DNA from: Diadophis punctatus similis
Lineage: Eukaryota; Chordata; Lepidosauria; Squamata; Dipsadidae
NCBI GenBank assembly: GCA_023053685.1
Contig: JALIGW010000022.1
Span: 507,501 to 571,500 of the forward strand
Direction of reading: 5' to 3'
DNA: 64,000 nucleotides
The notes beneath the pieces are model-generated. The model was not told the origin of the DNA. It saw only the letters and a list, made by a program, of their open reading frames with translations, and did not search any database. Numbering within the stretch: position 1 is the first letter of the stretch; the number at the start of each line of letters is the position of its first letter. This document shows positions 1 through 23,927 of this stretch, one piece after another. The translations under genes and the position numbers were made by a program.

Positions 1-1
1 G

Positions 2-8154
<8,153 letters not shown>

Positions 8155-8190
8155 GGTGTCAGCTTCTGTCCAGGCTCAGCGGGTTGTGGG

Positions 8191-8200
8191 CATTTAAGTG
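8191..8200 (-). promoter_or_regulatory. TATA-like element of the CYP2G-like gene
   Basis: On the minus strand the sequence CACTTAAATG lies 37-46 nt upstream of the CYP2 start codon at 8154. CYP2 genes commonly have 5' leaders of a few tens of bases or less, so the spacing suits a TATA-like box. There is no CpG island here, unlike the other promoters in the window, which fits a tissue-restricted gene. Motif match only. Confidence 0.35.
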
Positions 8201-11200
8201 GGGCTGGGTTTGGCACCACTTCTGGGTTATGTAAGAGCACCAGGTAAATATATCAAATGCTTAATCACTGATACTGGTGCCAAATCCGAAAGAAAGGATG
8301 TTTTTTTTTGTAACATGTGACCTAGGTTCATCGTTCATATCTCTGCAGAGTGCTTATGCCATGCCTTATCTCCTCGCTTCTCTTTGTTTTTCCCCTGGTG
8401 CCCACGGGCACGGCTGCATTCCTGCCCAGGGACGGTCCTGGCATTGCGGGCCTCCCTCTGCCTCTCCACTCCAGGTGCTCAGAGGGCCACCAGAAGACTC
8501 GGGAGCCATCGTCTCCCAGGCCAGCTCAAGCAAGGGCGCCCCGGGAGCTCCAGCAGCTGCACCCAGAAACCCGGAGGAGGGGGGAGGCAGTGGCAGGCCT
8601 GGGGATGGGAACCAGGCAGTTCCTTCGGACAGTGCAAGATCTGCTGGGGATTGATTGATATTGATATTCATTGATTTAGAAGATTTATAAGGCCACCCAT
8701 CTTAAACATGACTTTGGGCAACTCAAGTTTAAGAGAACAGTTGTGCCCAGCCTGGTGGGAAAATCTGCATCTGGCCAAAGTTAGCTGGCACAGCTGCAGG
8801 GAGAGGCAGCTGCTTCCAGCTGTTTTCAGGCCTTGACTTGGGGATCAGGAGCCCAGAGGCTCCCCTTTAGGACCAAATGGGCCTGGACTGCTGCCCTCCG
8901 GACTGGCATCTAGTGTGGCCTCTGACTGGCATTTGGGCTTTGCCATTGGGCGCCAGGAAGGCCAGGAAGCTCATCTGCAGCCAAGAACTGGAAATCTCCC
9001 CTGCACAAGAGCACCATAAAGTCCAGGGCTTCAAGGTCCCTCAGGGCACCCCGTCTGTGGGGCCAGAAGTGGGGCGAGGCTGAAGCAGGACTTTTCCTTT
9101 AGTCTCTCCTATGACAGCAAAGCCCCTCCCCTCCGATGCTCCCGGCCCTGGGGATTGAAGCAGCAACAGCCTCCCGGTCGGATGTGGCAGCCCTTCAGGA
9201 CCCTTCAGTGGGGATCTCCAATGAGAAGACCCCCTCCGACCGGGGCCCTTCCAGAGGACTGGTCCCCACAGAACGCCCTGGGCTTGGCAGGTTGCAACCC
9301 ACCAGGTCTGCCATGGGAGGCTGTTGGGGAGACTGTTGACCCCCAGGGAAGAAATCAGTGGGGAGACCGCCCCCCCCCACTGGAGGGCATCTGGACAAGA
9401 CCAGGCTTGGCAGAAGGCAGATGTGGGAAATGCTGTGGGGGGGGGGCCTTCCCCAGGACTCTATTTGCATCTTTTAAGTATTTTCGGGAAAGACTTTAGC
9501 TAACAGGAAGGCCAATGTTTACACCACACCTGCCAGAGGTGGGATGGGGTGGGACAATTACCTGGGGACCAACAGGACCCTCCCTTACTCCTTCCTTGGT
9601 ATTGGCAGCACACAAAGTTGTGTCATCTTCCCTCACCTCGGGTGGCCCAAAGTCTTCCCCGTTTGGTTGGCGGTGGCTGTGAGGCAATGTTCATTTTGCC
9701 AGTTGTGTATACTGCTCCTAAGTGTAAATGCACAATCAATTTTTAATCATTCCCAGGCATTCTCCCCCCACCAGCCAGCTGCTCAGAGACCCAAGGGCAA
9801 AGCTCACGCAGCAGCGTTGGACAGAACTGTAAAGGGGGGTTGTGTTTTTTAGTCAGAAATGTTTTCTGTTTAAAATCATATCCTTGTACTAACAGAAGCA
9901 CCTTCCTCAAAACCAAAGAAGCTCAGGTGGAGTTTGACCCCAAGCAGGGAGCCAAAGCCCTAAAATGCTGGCCAAAGGTGCTGACACCTCCCCCCTCCCC
10001 CTTAGAGGAGGGAAGGAGCCCAGAGCAGAAGCGGCAGCCAAGCTGCCCCCCCCAACCACAGCTGGCCTTTGGGGACCCCTTCTTGTGGGCCTTGCCCGTC
10101 TGTCCTAAAGCAATTAATACAACGGCTAATGATCTCTTCCTGTGCTCTGCGCTGGGGCTGAAGAAGGGAGCGCCACCCAGGATGCCGCCCCGGGAGAAGC
10201 GGGCGGCAAAGGGGCCCTGCCGGTCCGCTCGCCCACCGCCCTCACCTCTTTTCCAAGGGTCACCGCTGCGGGTGGAGGGAAGCTGGCCGGAGGCAGCCGG
10301 GCTGGGCACCTGTCCGGGGAAAAGGGCGAGCCGGGCTGCCTCGGACAGCGGCCTCAAGCGAAGGGGCGGGGGTCGCGTTCCTCGCGAGTCCCTCCGGCCC
10401 CGGGCTTGAAAGGAAGGTAGGCAGGGCAGTCCTTGTCCCCGAGATCCTCTGGGCGGAGAGTTGAGCCGGAGCAGGTGGGAAGGTGGTCTTCCCTCCCCAA
10501 TACAAGAACGTGGGGGAGGGCTGCGAAGAGCGGCCTAGTCCGGAGCAGTGTGCCCCTTGGGAGGGGGCAGCCCTTGGGCCTGCTGCCCCTCCACCACCAC
10601 CCCGCTGCTGGAGAGGGAGGGGAGGCCCCCTGCAGAGCTCTGGAGCCCAACCACCAGGATCCTCATTCATTCTCCAGATGAGCCGAGGGGATGGTGGGGG
10701 TGGCAGCCTGACCCAAAATCCTGCCTGGCGCCTTCCTTCCTTCCTTCCTTCCTTGACAGGAAATCCCCAAGGTGCCTCCATTAAAAGAAGTCCTTTGGGG
10801 TCCCTGAGCTTCACCAGATGATGCCAAGAAGGAGCGGAGCTCAAAAGCGAAAGCCTCCTCCTCCCCTCCCCTCCCGGCTGTGGCCAGAGCAGGTGAAGCA
10901 GCCAAATTCCGAAGCCCGGAAGAGACACCTGGGAGCACTTCCGTGAATGGCGCTGCATTTAATCACCCTATAGCTCCCAGCTAAAAACTGTAAATAGGTA
11001 AAGAACTTTCTTTGGCATTTTCCAAAGTTCTGCTCTGTTATAATGGCAGATGAGGGTCCTGTCACATTTTTATACAATTCGACTTTTCCTTGTGTTAGTT
11101 CTCTGCAAACCTTTTTAAATGTAGGTTTACTGTTGTTGGGCTGCATTTTCTTCTGACAGCCCAGGAGCCTAAAATCCACATCTGGACAAGCACAGAAGGT

Positions 11201-11759
11201 CCCAGCCAACAGTCTTCCCAAAACAGGGATCCCCATCTCCAGAATAACGGAAGGGACCTCAGAGGTCTTCTAGTCCAACCCTCTGCTCAGGCAGGAAATC
11301 CTATAGCATTTCAGACAAATGGATGTCCAATCTCTTCTTGAAAACCTGTAGATGTCGAAGGCTTTGATGCAACCCCAGAAGTTGGTCAGACGAGGCAGGA
11401 AACAGTAATCCAGAGGTTCTTGGGGAGGGGGTGATCCAGATAGACACGGAAGACATCTCTATTGGGAGGGGCAACACTTCTCTCTCTGCTCTTGCCTGTG
11501 GCTGAGGCCCCCCATGGCTGCCCCTACATCACACGCCCTTCCCTAAATGTGGCTCCCCGAGCCTTGTGCCCACTCCAGCCTGGCCAAAGGGGTTTCTTAG
11601 CATCTCTGGCGAGGCTGAAGGGCAGATTCTGGGGTGCCCAAGACTTTCCTCACTCCAAGGTTGAAGTTTTGCTGCCCTGCAGTGGCTGCCCCAGCATCCG
11701 TCCGTTCACCCCACGGCACCCTCTTACCCACAGGGCAATGGCAAAAGATAAAGGCTGAA
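8201..11759. other. Intergenic region between CYP2G-like promoter and CIPC-like 3' end
   Basis: No convincing exon on either strand. Contents: a short decayed LINE 3' remnant near 8650-8740 (ATTTATAAGGCCACCCATCT), poly-G/poly-C runs, a CTTC tract at about 10735-10755, an AT-rich unassigned island at 10935-11225, and a CR1 fragment at 11238-11360. Long frames here, such as 10958-10260 minus, are low-complexity and match no family I know. Confidence 0.6.
11238..11360 (+). mobile_element. CR1 LINE 3' fragment
   Basis: GGAAGGGACCTCAGAGGTCT, then TAGTCCAACCCTCTGCTCAGG and AATCTCTTCTTGAAAACCT, are the conserved CR1 3' phrases also seen at 59545-59800. Truncated on both sides. Confidence 0.75.
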
Positions 11760-11782
11760 TCACATCCAGATTTTTGCTCTCT

Positions 11783-11788
11783 TTTATT
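11783..11788 (-). terminator. Poly(A) signal of the CIPC-like gene
   Basis: AATAAA on the minus strand about 490 nt downstream of the CIPC-like stop at 12275, the first canonical hexamer I see there. It implies a 3' untranslated region of roughly half a kilobase. Confidence 0.5.
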
Positions 11789-12274
11789 AACGCCTCTTCG
11801 GGTAACAACAGAGCAGGCATCCAGGGGGAGCCCCAAAGTGCCCCAATGTTCATCAGCAGAGAACCAGCTCCTTCAAGGCACAGATGCCCCGATGAACAAG
11901 CCAGTGCAGCTGCCAGCCGAGGGTCGGGGGGTGTTGTCCGGACTGCCACTTCTTTGGGTGGGTCCCCCACTTCTGACTATCCTATCTGGAGACAGAGGCT
12001 CACGGCTGACACAAATAATGCCCAACATGATGGGTGCTTCCCAAATGCCTTCCTTCCTCTCCGTCTCGCTGGGCTCTGATCCTGTGCCTGCTAAGCCTCA
12101 TCCTGGGGGCTCAGGAGAAACCAGCCTGAGACCTGAGACCAAGTACCACACCGGGAAAAGAAACGCCTTTGACGGCAGGGCAAGGCCAGGTAGAGCCTGG
12201 TGGCAGCTGGCAGCTCCTTTGGCGAGAGAGACAGTGTCCCTTTGCCCAGGGCACAACGTGAGCTTGGGAGGCAG

Positions 12275-13910
12275 CTAAGGCAAGGTGGTGTCTGGGCCAA
12301 GGGCCTGACCAGAGCTGGACAGCTGCTCTCCGGGGCAGGGCAGGAGAGGGCCTGTGGGCTGAGTGGCTAAATTCGGCTGCTGCCCCAAGTGGGTTCGAGC
12401 GCCGCCCCCCTTGCTGGACGGGCAGGGGGCTGCCGAGAGGCCGATGGTGTCCTGGAGGCGAACCCACGCCCGGGAATCGTTGCTCTGGACAGCCTCGCAT
12501 AGCAGCTGGGCCTCTCTCCGCAGCTGGGCCAGCTCCCGCTGGGTTCTGCTGTTCTGCCGGAGCAGCTCCTTGGTCCGTAGTGTGATGCCCAGCAGCCCCG
12601 ACCTGCGCAGGATCTCCACCGTGTTGTGCAGGCAGCGCTGTCTCGCCAGGCTGTGTCCCCCCAGCCTCCTGGCGCCCTTGACAGCTGTCCTGCCCCCAGC
12701 AGGGTGTAACCCAGCGCAGGACAGGGTGAGCCGAGCGGGTGCCTCTAGGCACACAAGGGCAGAAGTCTGTGGGCTGGCAGGCGACTCTTCTGGCGGTTTC
12801 TTGCAGCTGTCCTTTGCAGTGGGGGCTTCTGGAGATGGCCAGGCCTCCCCCACGTAGAACCGCTTGTGCCTGCTGGGCTCTGCCGCTGGGCTGGGTGCTT
12901 CCTCGGCCTGCCAGCCCGGGTGAGCAGCAATTCTGGGGTAAGTGCCGAGGGTGGGGAAGCAGATCTCCTTGGCACAGGGCTTCTGGCTGGGGAGCATGGG
13001 CTTCAGAGAGGCCATGGGTTCCTGGAGGAGGAAGAGGTGGGCACTGGTTGCTCCAAGTCAGGAAGGGGGTCATGGGGGACACTCCCAGGGTGTGCAAGGG
13101 AGCGAGAGGGGCAGGGGGTCAGAAGGGTGGCTTCTCTGGGCCACCCAATGGCATCCGATTTCTGCAGGTAAGGGGAGCCCGCACCCCCCAACCGACCGGG
13201 CACTCCTTCAGACAGGGAGCCGGGTGCCATAAACGCCCACAGGCAGGAGGCCGATGGTGTGGCCAGACTGGGGCAGCCAGACCAGGGGGGGGGGGCTGGC
13301 CCAGGTGGTCAGCCACACAGGCTACCTGTTCGAAGATCACGTTCTTGATGAGGTAAAGAGGTGTGAGTCCACCAGGAAAGGTGCCACCCAGGAGCCCCCC
13401 CTTCGCTTTCTGCGACCTGGCCGGCCCCAGGGGCAAGGGTAGGCTGGCTAGGTCCTCGGTGTCCGTCTGCTCAATGGCACTCAGGCACTCCGAGCTCCCG
13501 TCTGTGCAAAGAGAGGAGGGGGGAAGCGAGTGAAGCCAGCGAGGGGACAGGCTGGGCGGCTCCTAGCCACGGAAGCCCTTTGTGGCTGCCACTCCTGCAA
13601 CGCACCCCACACCGTGTGGGGTGGTTTTGAAGAGCGGCTGCGCCAGGCTCACCCCGCATCATGCGGGTCACCCTTGTGCTCCCAGGGAGAAGACCCCTGT
13701 CCTCCTCTTGCCCTCTTCACCTCCATCCAGGGCACCCCCCAATTGATTCCCCCCCACTGGGACAGGCAGAGACCCTCCTCCAGCAAGGGGGCTGTTATAG
13801 CAAGTCCCCCGCCCCCGGTGAGGGTCTGTACCTGAAAATCCGGAGTCCTTTTCTCCTTCACTCATTGGGCAGCTGGGATTGGGGGGCCCATTATGGGTGG
13901 CCCTTTCCAT
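12275..13910 (-). CDS. CIPC-like: CIPC-like: CLOCK-interacting pacemaker family protein
   Basis: CIPC represses CLOCK-BMAL1, binding CLOCK through a C-terminal coiled coil, in the nucleus. Exons 13910-13832, 13501-13326 and 13021-12275 join in frame (GT/AG, phases 1 and 0) to 333 aa; human CIPC is about 400. Family landmarks in order: KDSGFS joined to DGSSECLSAIEQTDTED across intron 1; LTPLYLIKNVIFEQ at the end of exon 2 (human has a similar VVMKNVLVKQ); FPTLGTYPRIAAHPG in exon 3; then residues about 218-277, NTVEILRRSGLL to RAWVRLQDTIG, a leucine-rich helix matching the human C-terminal coil. I chose the ATG at 13910 because it gives MER, as in human; an in-frame ATG at 13928 would add MGQPEK. 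It is head to head with ERCC1. Human ERCC1 has no such neighbour and human CIPC is on chromosome 14, so this is probably a second family member. Confidence 0.82.
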
Positions 13911-15997
13911 CTTCTCAGGCTGCCCCATGTGCCCCCCCCACTTTGAACCTGGCCTGGCCAATGGGCTCCTCTTGTGATCTGCAGGCCAGGAAGGGGGGCT
14001 CAAGGGCTCATTGGAAGGGATGCCTGACCCTCTCACAGTCCTGTAGGGGCAAAAATAATGTGGTGAGAAAGACACAGAATAGTCAGGAAACCCCACGAAG
14101 CAGAAACCCCCCCCCCAAATGGCAACCAGCAGCATCTGTAAGGCTCCAGTTCACCCTGTGCCCCTGCTGAACCTGAAGTGCCCCACCGGCTGGCACATCA
14201 AGCACCCTGCTAAGGGCTGGGCAGAGACAGGCATGCTAACAGGATCCCCCCCAACACCCCCCAAGCAAGAACAGGGGGGCAGTCACTGGATGAGGCAAGG
14301 AGCTGCAATCTGAAAGGGCAGAGCAGAGACTGAGCGCGGGGAGGGGGGGTTATCTTGGGGAAGTCCCTGTTCCATCAGAGGAGGGGCTGATCCCACCCAC
14401 CAAGCCGCTGGAGCGCTACCCCTGCACCACACACCACAGGCCACCAGATGGCGCCAGCAGGACCCATTCCCCTCTGAAACTGCCAGCCCCATCCACCTTC
14501 CCCTGTGCACTGGGGGCAGGAGGGGAGGTCTTGGCATGGAAGGGATCTTGCCTGCATCTGGCCGAGGGGTCTCCTGTTAAAAAGAAAGAGAAGCAGCAGA
14601 CAACCCTGGGCCCCATGAAGCCAACCCTGGGGAGGGGGCACCTGCATTGGTGCGCCCTTGTGAACCCACCCATGGCACTTCTGCCATCTGTGCTCGGCCT
14701 GGCTTGGCTTCCCCAGGAATGGCAGAGCCCCTCTGGCTGTGGCAGCAGCAGGTGCCCTCCTCTTTCCTCCGGGGGGGGGGGGAGAGAATCCCACCCTGCC
14801 CTCCGCTAGGGAGGAGGGTGCCCGAGTGGGCGGGGCCTGGAGCACCGGGCCTGCCACGTGCTGGAGGCGCCCAGGGAGGAGGCGACTGAGGTGAGTGAGC
14901 CTGCCTGGCGGCTTCCAGGCCCACAGAGGACAGAGGCTTGTGGGCAGCATTAACTTGGAGGCTGTGCAGCCACCTGCACCTTTCTCTCTGAGCAGACCCA
15001 GGCCCACCTTAAGGACAGCCAGGCAGCCTAAAAGTGGGGAGGGTCGAGGACCTCCAAGGGGCTGCAGAAAGTGGCAGCTTTGGTGTCTCCCTCCAAGGCC
15101 GGAATTGCAGACACCCCCATCCCCCAAGTGTCCTTGGCAGTGGGAGAAGCTGCTTTGGGCTACGCAAGTCATCCCTGCCCTTCCTTCTTCCAACCATCCA
15201 ATCCAATGCACTCCTCCCTCCCCTCCCCCTCTCCCTGACCATCACCAACTAAGAGATGGCACCTCTGGGAGAAGGGCAGGCTGGTGAACGCAGCTCAGCC
15301 TGAACATGCCAGGCACTCCACGCCATTCACAGAAGGCATCTCTGCAGGCGTCACTCAGCCCTCCCTAAACGGTGCCCCCCCAGACTGCTGGGGGGTGCAG
15401 AGGGCTTGACACATCTGTGCAGCACCCAAGCCCCATCCGGCCCCAAAGGCTGACATGTGGCCCACTTTGTTTAAAGTCCCCCGTCTGCTCAGCCCTCCCA
15501 GGAATGTCCCCTTATTTTATCTGCGCCCTGGCTGTGGTCCCGCCCTGCTCAGCCCTGTCTCCAGGGGGCTCAGCTATGCCCCAACACTGTGAGCTCTCCA
15601 GCCCCCCCCCCAGTCAGCTTGGTGGCCACGTGTCTGCTTAGCACAGGGCCTTTGGGGCGGGCGAGGAGAGGAAGGGCCCCGAGCAGAGAGGCTGCACCGC
15701 CTTTCCCTGGTCAAGCCAGATTATGTAACAGCACAGTGTGTTCCCGGCATTGCAAGATCCAGGCTTCCCTGCACGCCTTGGAGATGGGGTGGGCGGTGTG
15801 AGATTATGTGGGGCAGGGAGGGAGGGGCAGGAGGTGCTGAAAGGGAGGGTTCGGTTTCTGCTCCTGGAGAGTGGCCAAAGGAGGGCGGAGGGGCCACTGG
15901 CTGGCTCACATGCTGCTTCATGGCCTCCTCACATACAGCCAGCCCAGCGAAACGCAGCTCAGCTCCAATGAAATGCAGCAGAGGGGACTGAATAAAT

Positions 15998-16021
15998 ACA
16001 CACACACACACACACACACAC
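15998..16021. repeat. (CA)n microsatellite
   Basis: About twelve CA units in the 5' intron of the CIPC-like gene. Shorter CA runs occur near 17092-17111, 22743-22757, 32643-32653 and 37188-37204. Confidence 0.9.
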
Positions 16022-17159
16022 CAGAGTTGTTGGGGACCACCCAGAAGAGGATTTCTAGCTCCCGCAGGAGGCTCATCTCGGGGAGAAGAGACCCTGGAAG
16101 AGAGGCCGGTGCCTCGGACAGCCCTTCCCTTCCTGGGCCCACTCATCATCCCCACCCCTCTCTGAAGGCCAAAAAGCAAAATCCCTGTTTGCAGCCGCCT
16201 TGCCGCACAGACGGTGGGGTGAGAATTCTGTCCCGTTCGAGGGAACCCCCATTTGCCGTGTATCCAGGCTACAGATTCTCCCATCAAGGCCTTCAAGAAA
16301 CGATCACTAGCACTCGTCACCCCACTTTCAGGCCGGAGTGAAAGGGACCCCCATTCGGCACAGCTTCGGAGGGGCACCCCAGAAAGCTAAGGGTGCCTGG
16401 CCTCTTTCGGTAGCACCTTAGTTTGCTCTGCAAATCCCAGTTGTCCATCACAGCCTTGTGAAATCACCTGCTGCAACTCAAACCGAAGGAGAGCAAGTTG
16501 AAGAAAACGGATCTGTGCAATTAGTCTGCAGCCCCTGGCTGAAGCGACCCCCCCTCTCCCACCAGCCGATCCCTCCTCCACAAGTGCTGGACTAACTCAT
16601 CATCAACTATGGATCACTAAGGGGCCAGAACATCAAAGCTGACTTCTGCTACCAGCATATGGACAGGGAGGAAACGGGATGGGGGGCGCAATAGCTGCAG
16701 ACAGATCCAGGGCCCTTAGCTGGCTTCGGGGGTCAGCCTATCCCCCTCCCCTGGGTTAAACTGCCCATCCGCCAGCAGCCTCACCCACCTGCTGAATGGG
16801 ACAGAGACCCTCTCTCTCCTCCTCCTGTCCTCAGCCATCTTTCTTCCACCATAACTGAGGAAAGGAGGGAGGGGGGTTGGCAAATGAAAGGGAAGCCCCC
16901 ACCCTCTCGTGCACACGCCCACGGATCACTCCAGAGACTTCTGAACACAGCAGGGTTCAGAAGGGCTGCCTCACATGGAGCGCACACTCGCTCACGCCCA
17001 GCTCACTCCACCTCCAGCTCACTCCACCTCGTGCAAGGCAGAGCAGAGCAGAGGCAAGGGTTGCTACAGCATACGAACATGCACGTGCGCACACACACAC
17101 GCACACACACAGGATGAAGAGAGAGCTTTCTCTTTCCTTTTTTCCTCTTTCCAAGGATC

Positions 17160-17530
17160 AAAATAACGTGAAGTGTTAGTACCGCTTTATAAAGCCTTAG
17201 TAAGGCCACACCTGGAATGCTGCATCATGTTTTGGTCACCACATTACAAAAAAAAAAGGTTGAGACTTTGGAAAAAGTGCAAAGTGCAGCAACTAAGATG
17301 ATTAAAGTCCTGGAGATAAAAACATAGGAAGAACGGTTGCAGGAACTGGGTATGGCTAGTCTAGAGAAAAGAAGGGGGGGACACATGATAGCAATATTCC
17401 AGTATTTGAGGGGTTGTCCCAAAAAAGAGGGGGGTCAACTTATTTTCCAAAGAACCAGAAGGTAGGACAAGAAGTAATGGATGGAAACTGATCAAGGAGA
17501 GAAGCAACCTGGAAGTAAGGAGAAACCACA
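17160..17530 (+). mobile_element. CR1 LINE 3' fragment
   Basis: Contains the CR1 terminal-ORF phrases GGCCACACCTGGAATGCTGC, TTTTGGTCACCACATTACAA, GAAGAACGGTTGCAGGAACT and ATCAAGGAGAGAAGCAACCT in the right order. Truncated at both ends, with internal small indels. Confidence 0.8.
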
Positions 17531-19240
17531 GGTCTCCTCTTCACTCACCTCCCCCAGGATGCAGCAACAAGGCAGCCACAAGGCCCCACCCGACCCCGGG
17601 ACCCCAACGGGGGCTGGCAGCAGGAGGGCCTTTCCGCTACACCTGCTCAGCCAGGTTGCAAAGCCAAGCACCGAAAAGCCGAAATGCCGCCTGCCATTCC
17701 TCCCGAAGCCTGACCAGCACAACAAACGACACAATCCCCGCAGCCGCACCAGGCTGGCGGGCAGCTGTCCTTGGGGCCAGGGAGGGACGCGGCTCTCGTG
17801 CAGTCCCAGGTGGGGCTCGCTCAGCAAAAGGAGGAGGACGGGGGGGGGGAGCCCCTCCAAACCACCATCCCGCAAACAGCCCCGCTGCGAAAGGTCCGGC
17901 GCCAAAAAAACCCCCGGGGCAGCTGCCCTTAGCCAGCCGGGGCCACCTCCGCATCCCCCATGGCGGAAACCCGACCGGGGCGCCACACCGACGGCTCCCG
18001 GAGGCGCAGCCAAAAGGGGGCAGCAGGCTCGCCCCGGGGTCCCGCCAGCTGGCCTGAGCGTCGGGCCAACCCTTTCCCGAGGGCGCCTGGGCTGCTCCCC
18101 GGGAAGGCTTGGGCGGAAGGGCCAGTGGGGGCGCCTCCTCTCCGGCCACTTGCCCCCCCACCCCACTCCCCGGCCCCTCCCCTCCCCCCTCCCCCGAGAA
18201 GCCCCTGCCGGGGCAGAGCAGCCCCTCCCCCGCGAGGGCCCCTGGGAAGGCGGGCGACGGGGCTGAGCCGGCCGCTCGGAGGACGGGGGAAGGGGATTCT
18301 CGCGCCCCGAGAGCGCGCCTCTAGTCCTCATGGAGGTCGGCGGGCTTCGGGGTCGCGAAGCTCCTACCTGCTCATTTCGCGAAGCGAGCGGCGCGTGGGC
18401 GCGCCCTCCGCTTGATTGGCAGCCGCAGGGATTAATAGGCTGCTCTTCCGTCCCGCAGGGGGCGGGAGCGGGAGCCACGTGCGGAGCCAGGCGCTCGGTG
18501 CGCAGCCACGTGAAGGGCTGGCCCAGCGCGGGACACGTGCGGGGGCGGAGCCAAGGGCGCCTCTCGTCGGGCTGCCTCACTTCCCATTGGCCCTTTCACG
18601 GGCCTCTGGCTCCGCCGCCCGAGGCCGCTCCAGGCCAGGCCGGCGAGGGAAGGCGACCACTTGAGGGTCAATTCGGGATTCTTGTGAGCCACCAGAGCTG
18701 CCGCCCCCCGCAGCGGAAGTACTAGCAACACCCCGCGGCTAGAGCGGCGAAGCGGCAATGTAAGAAGTCCCGGGCCCGGAGCGGCTTCCCTCCCACGGCG
18801 CAGGCGCCTTTTATGTGTCGCCGGCGGAGGACCATAGAGCTCGGATCGCCAGAGCGCCACGGCGGAAACCAGGCGCTCCGAGCCCGCCTCTCAGCGACCG
18901 GACCTAGCTGACGCCCCCCCCGGGATCTGAGGTTGCGCGCATGCGCCAGACAGGCAAGTCTCTGATTGGTCCCGCAGCGGGACGGGGGGCGGCGTCGCTT
19001 CCGTAGGCGGAAATTCCACCGGTGAAGGTCGCCCGTCCCGCCTGAACCCAGGCCTCTGCCCCACCGGTGCAGCCCCGGCGGCGCGGTTGTCATCGGGGCG
19101 GTGCAGAGGCTGCGAGATGGGCGGCAGATAAAATACATGGGAATCTCCCGCCTCGCCGCTCCCGATCCTGACCCTGTTCCTCGCAGGGCCCGCCGGGAGG
19201 AGGAGGAGGCGGCTGAGCCCGGGGCAGCCCCCGGCCCGCC

Positions 19241-23561
<4,321 letters not shown>

Positions 23562-23734
23562 GGAGGGGGCTCAAGAGCAGAAGGAGATGGGCCCAGGACG
23601 ATGCACAACCTTCTCTGAAACGATCTTCCTCCCTCAAAACTCCCAGGAGGAGGACAAGAGAGCAACAAAACTCCCTCTCGGAGGAGAAACGAAGCCTTAT
23701 TTTTGCTATGTGAACATTGCTTAACAAAACAGGC

Positions 23735-23740
23735 AATAAA
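23735..23740 (+). terminator. ERCC1 poly(A) signal
   Basis: AATAAA 174 nt downstream of the ERCC1 stop at 23561. Cleavage would fall near 23755, about 170 bp short of the stop codon of the convergent POLR1G gene. Confidence 0.75.
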
Positions 23741-23838
23741 ACACCGTCCGGCAGGAAAAACGAACAAGGCTGCTTCTCATTTTTAAGGGGAGAAATGGCA
23801 GAGCCTTCAGAGAAACACTGGCATGCAGAGCTCCTGAA

Positions 23839-23844
23839 TTTATT
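23839..23844 (-). terminator. POLR1G poly(A) signal
   Basis: AATAAA on the minus strand 84 nt past the POLR1G stop at 23928. With the ERCC1 signal at 23735 it sets a convergent pair whose predicted 3' ends are roughly 70 bp apart. Confidence 0.7.
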
Positions 23845-23927
23845 CAGAGGGGCAGACAGTACGTGAATAAAAACATGGCAATTGATCAGCAACTGTTGGC
23901 AGCAGGAGAGCCGTCCCTCCCCAGCTG

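Larger units (their letters stand above)
13833..18367 (-). other. 5' intron region of the CIPC-like gene
   Basis: A minus-strand donor with exon sequence ending GAGCAG before GTAGGA lies at 18368/18367. Acceptor-like sites occur near 13979 (CTGCAG) and 14040 (CCCTACAG), just upstream of the coding start. A noncoding first exon inside the CpG island, followed by an intron of about 4.4 kb, would explain the gap. The interval holds a (CA)n run at 15998-16021, (CA)-rich sequence at 17092-17111 and a CR1 fragment at 17160-17530. No coding exon was recognised; long frames such as 15211-14375 minus are composition artefacts. Confidence 0.45.

Noticed and set aside
10260..10958. 232-codon minus-strand frame
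   Set aside because: Low complexity, includes a CTTC microsatellite, no splice context or homology.
12111..13097. 328-codon minus-strand frame overlapping the CIPC-like exon 3
   Set aside because: It is in a different frame from the CIPC-matching one; the conserved coil is only in the 13021-12275 frame.
14375..15211. 278-codon minus-strand frame in the CIPC-like upstream intron
   Set aside because: No recognisable domain, skewed Pro/Gly/Leu composition, and interrupted by poly-G runs.
17492..18580. 362-codon minus-strand frame
   Set aside because: Composition-driven frame in the CIPC-like/ERCC1 CpG island; no domain, and it crosses the predicted donor at 18368.
13911..19240. FOSB, the human neighbour at the ERCC1 5' side
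   Set aside because: No bZIP basic-leucine-zipper coding sequence is present; the coding gene here is CIPC-like.
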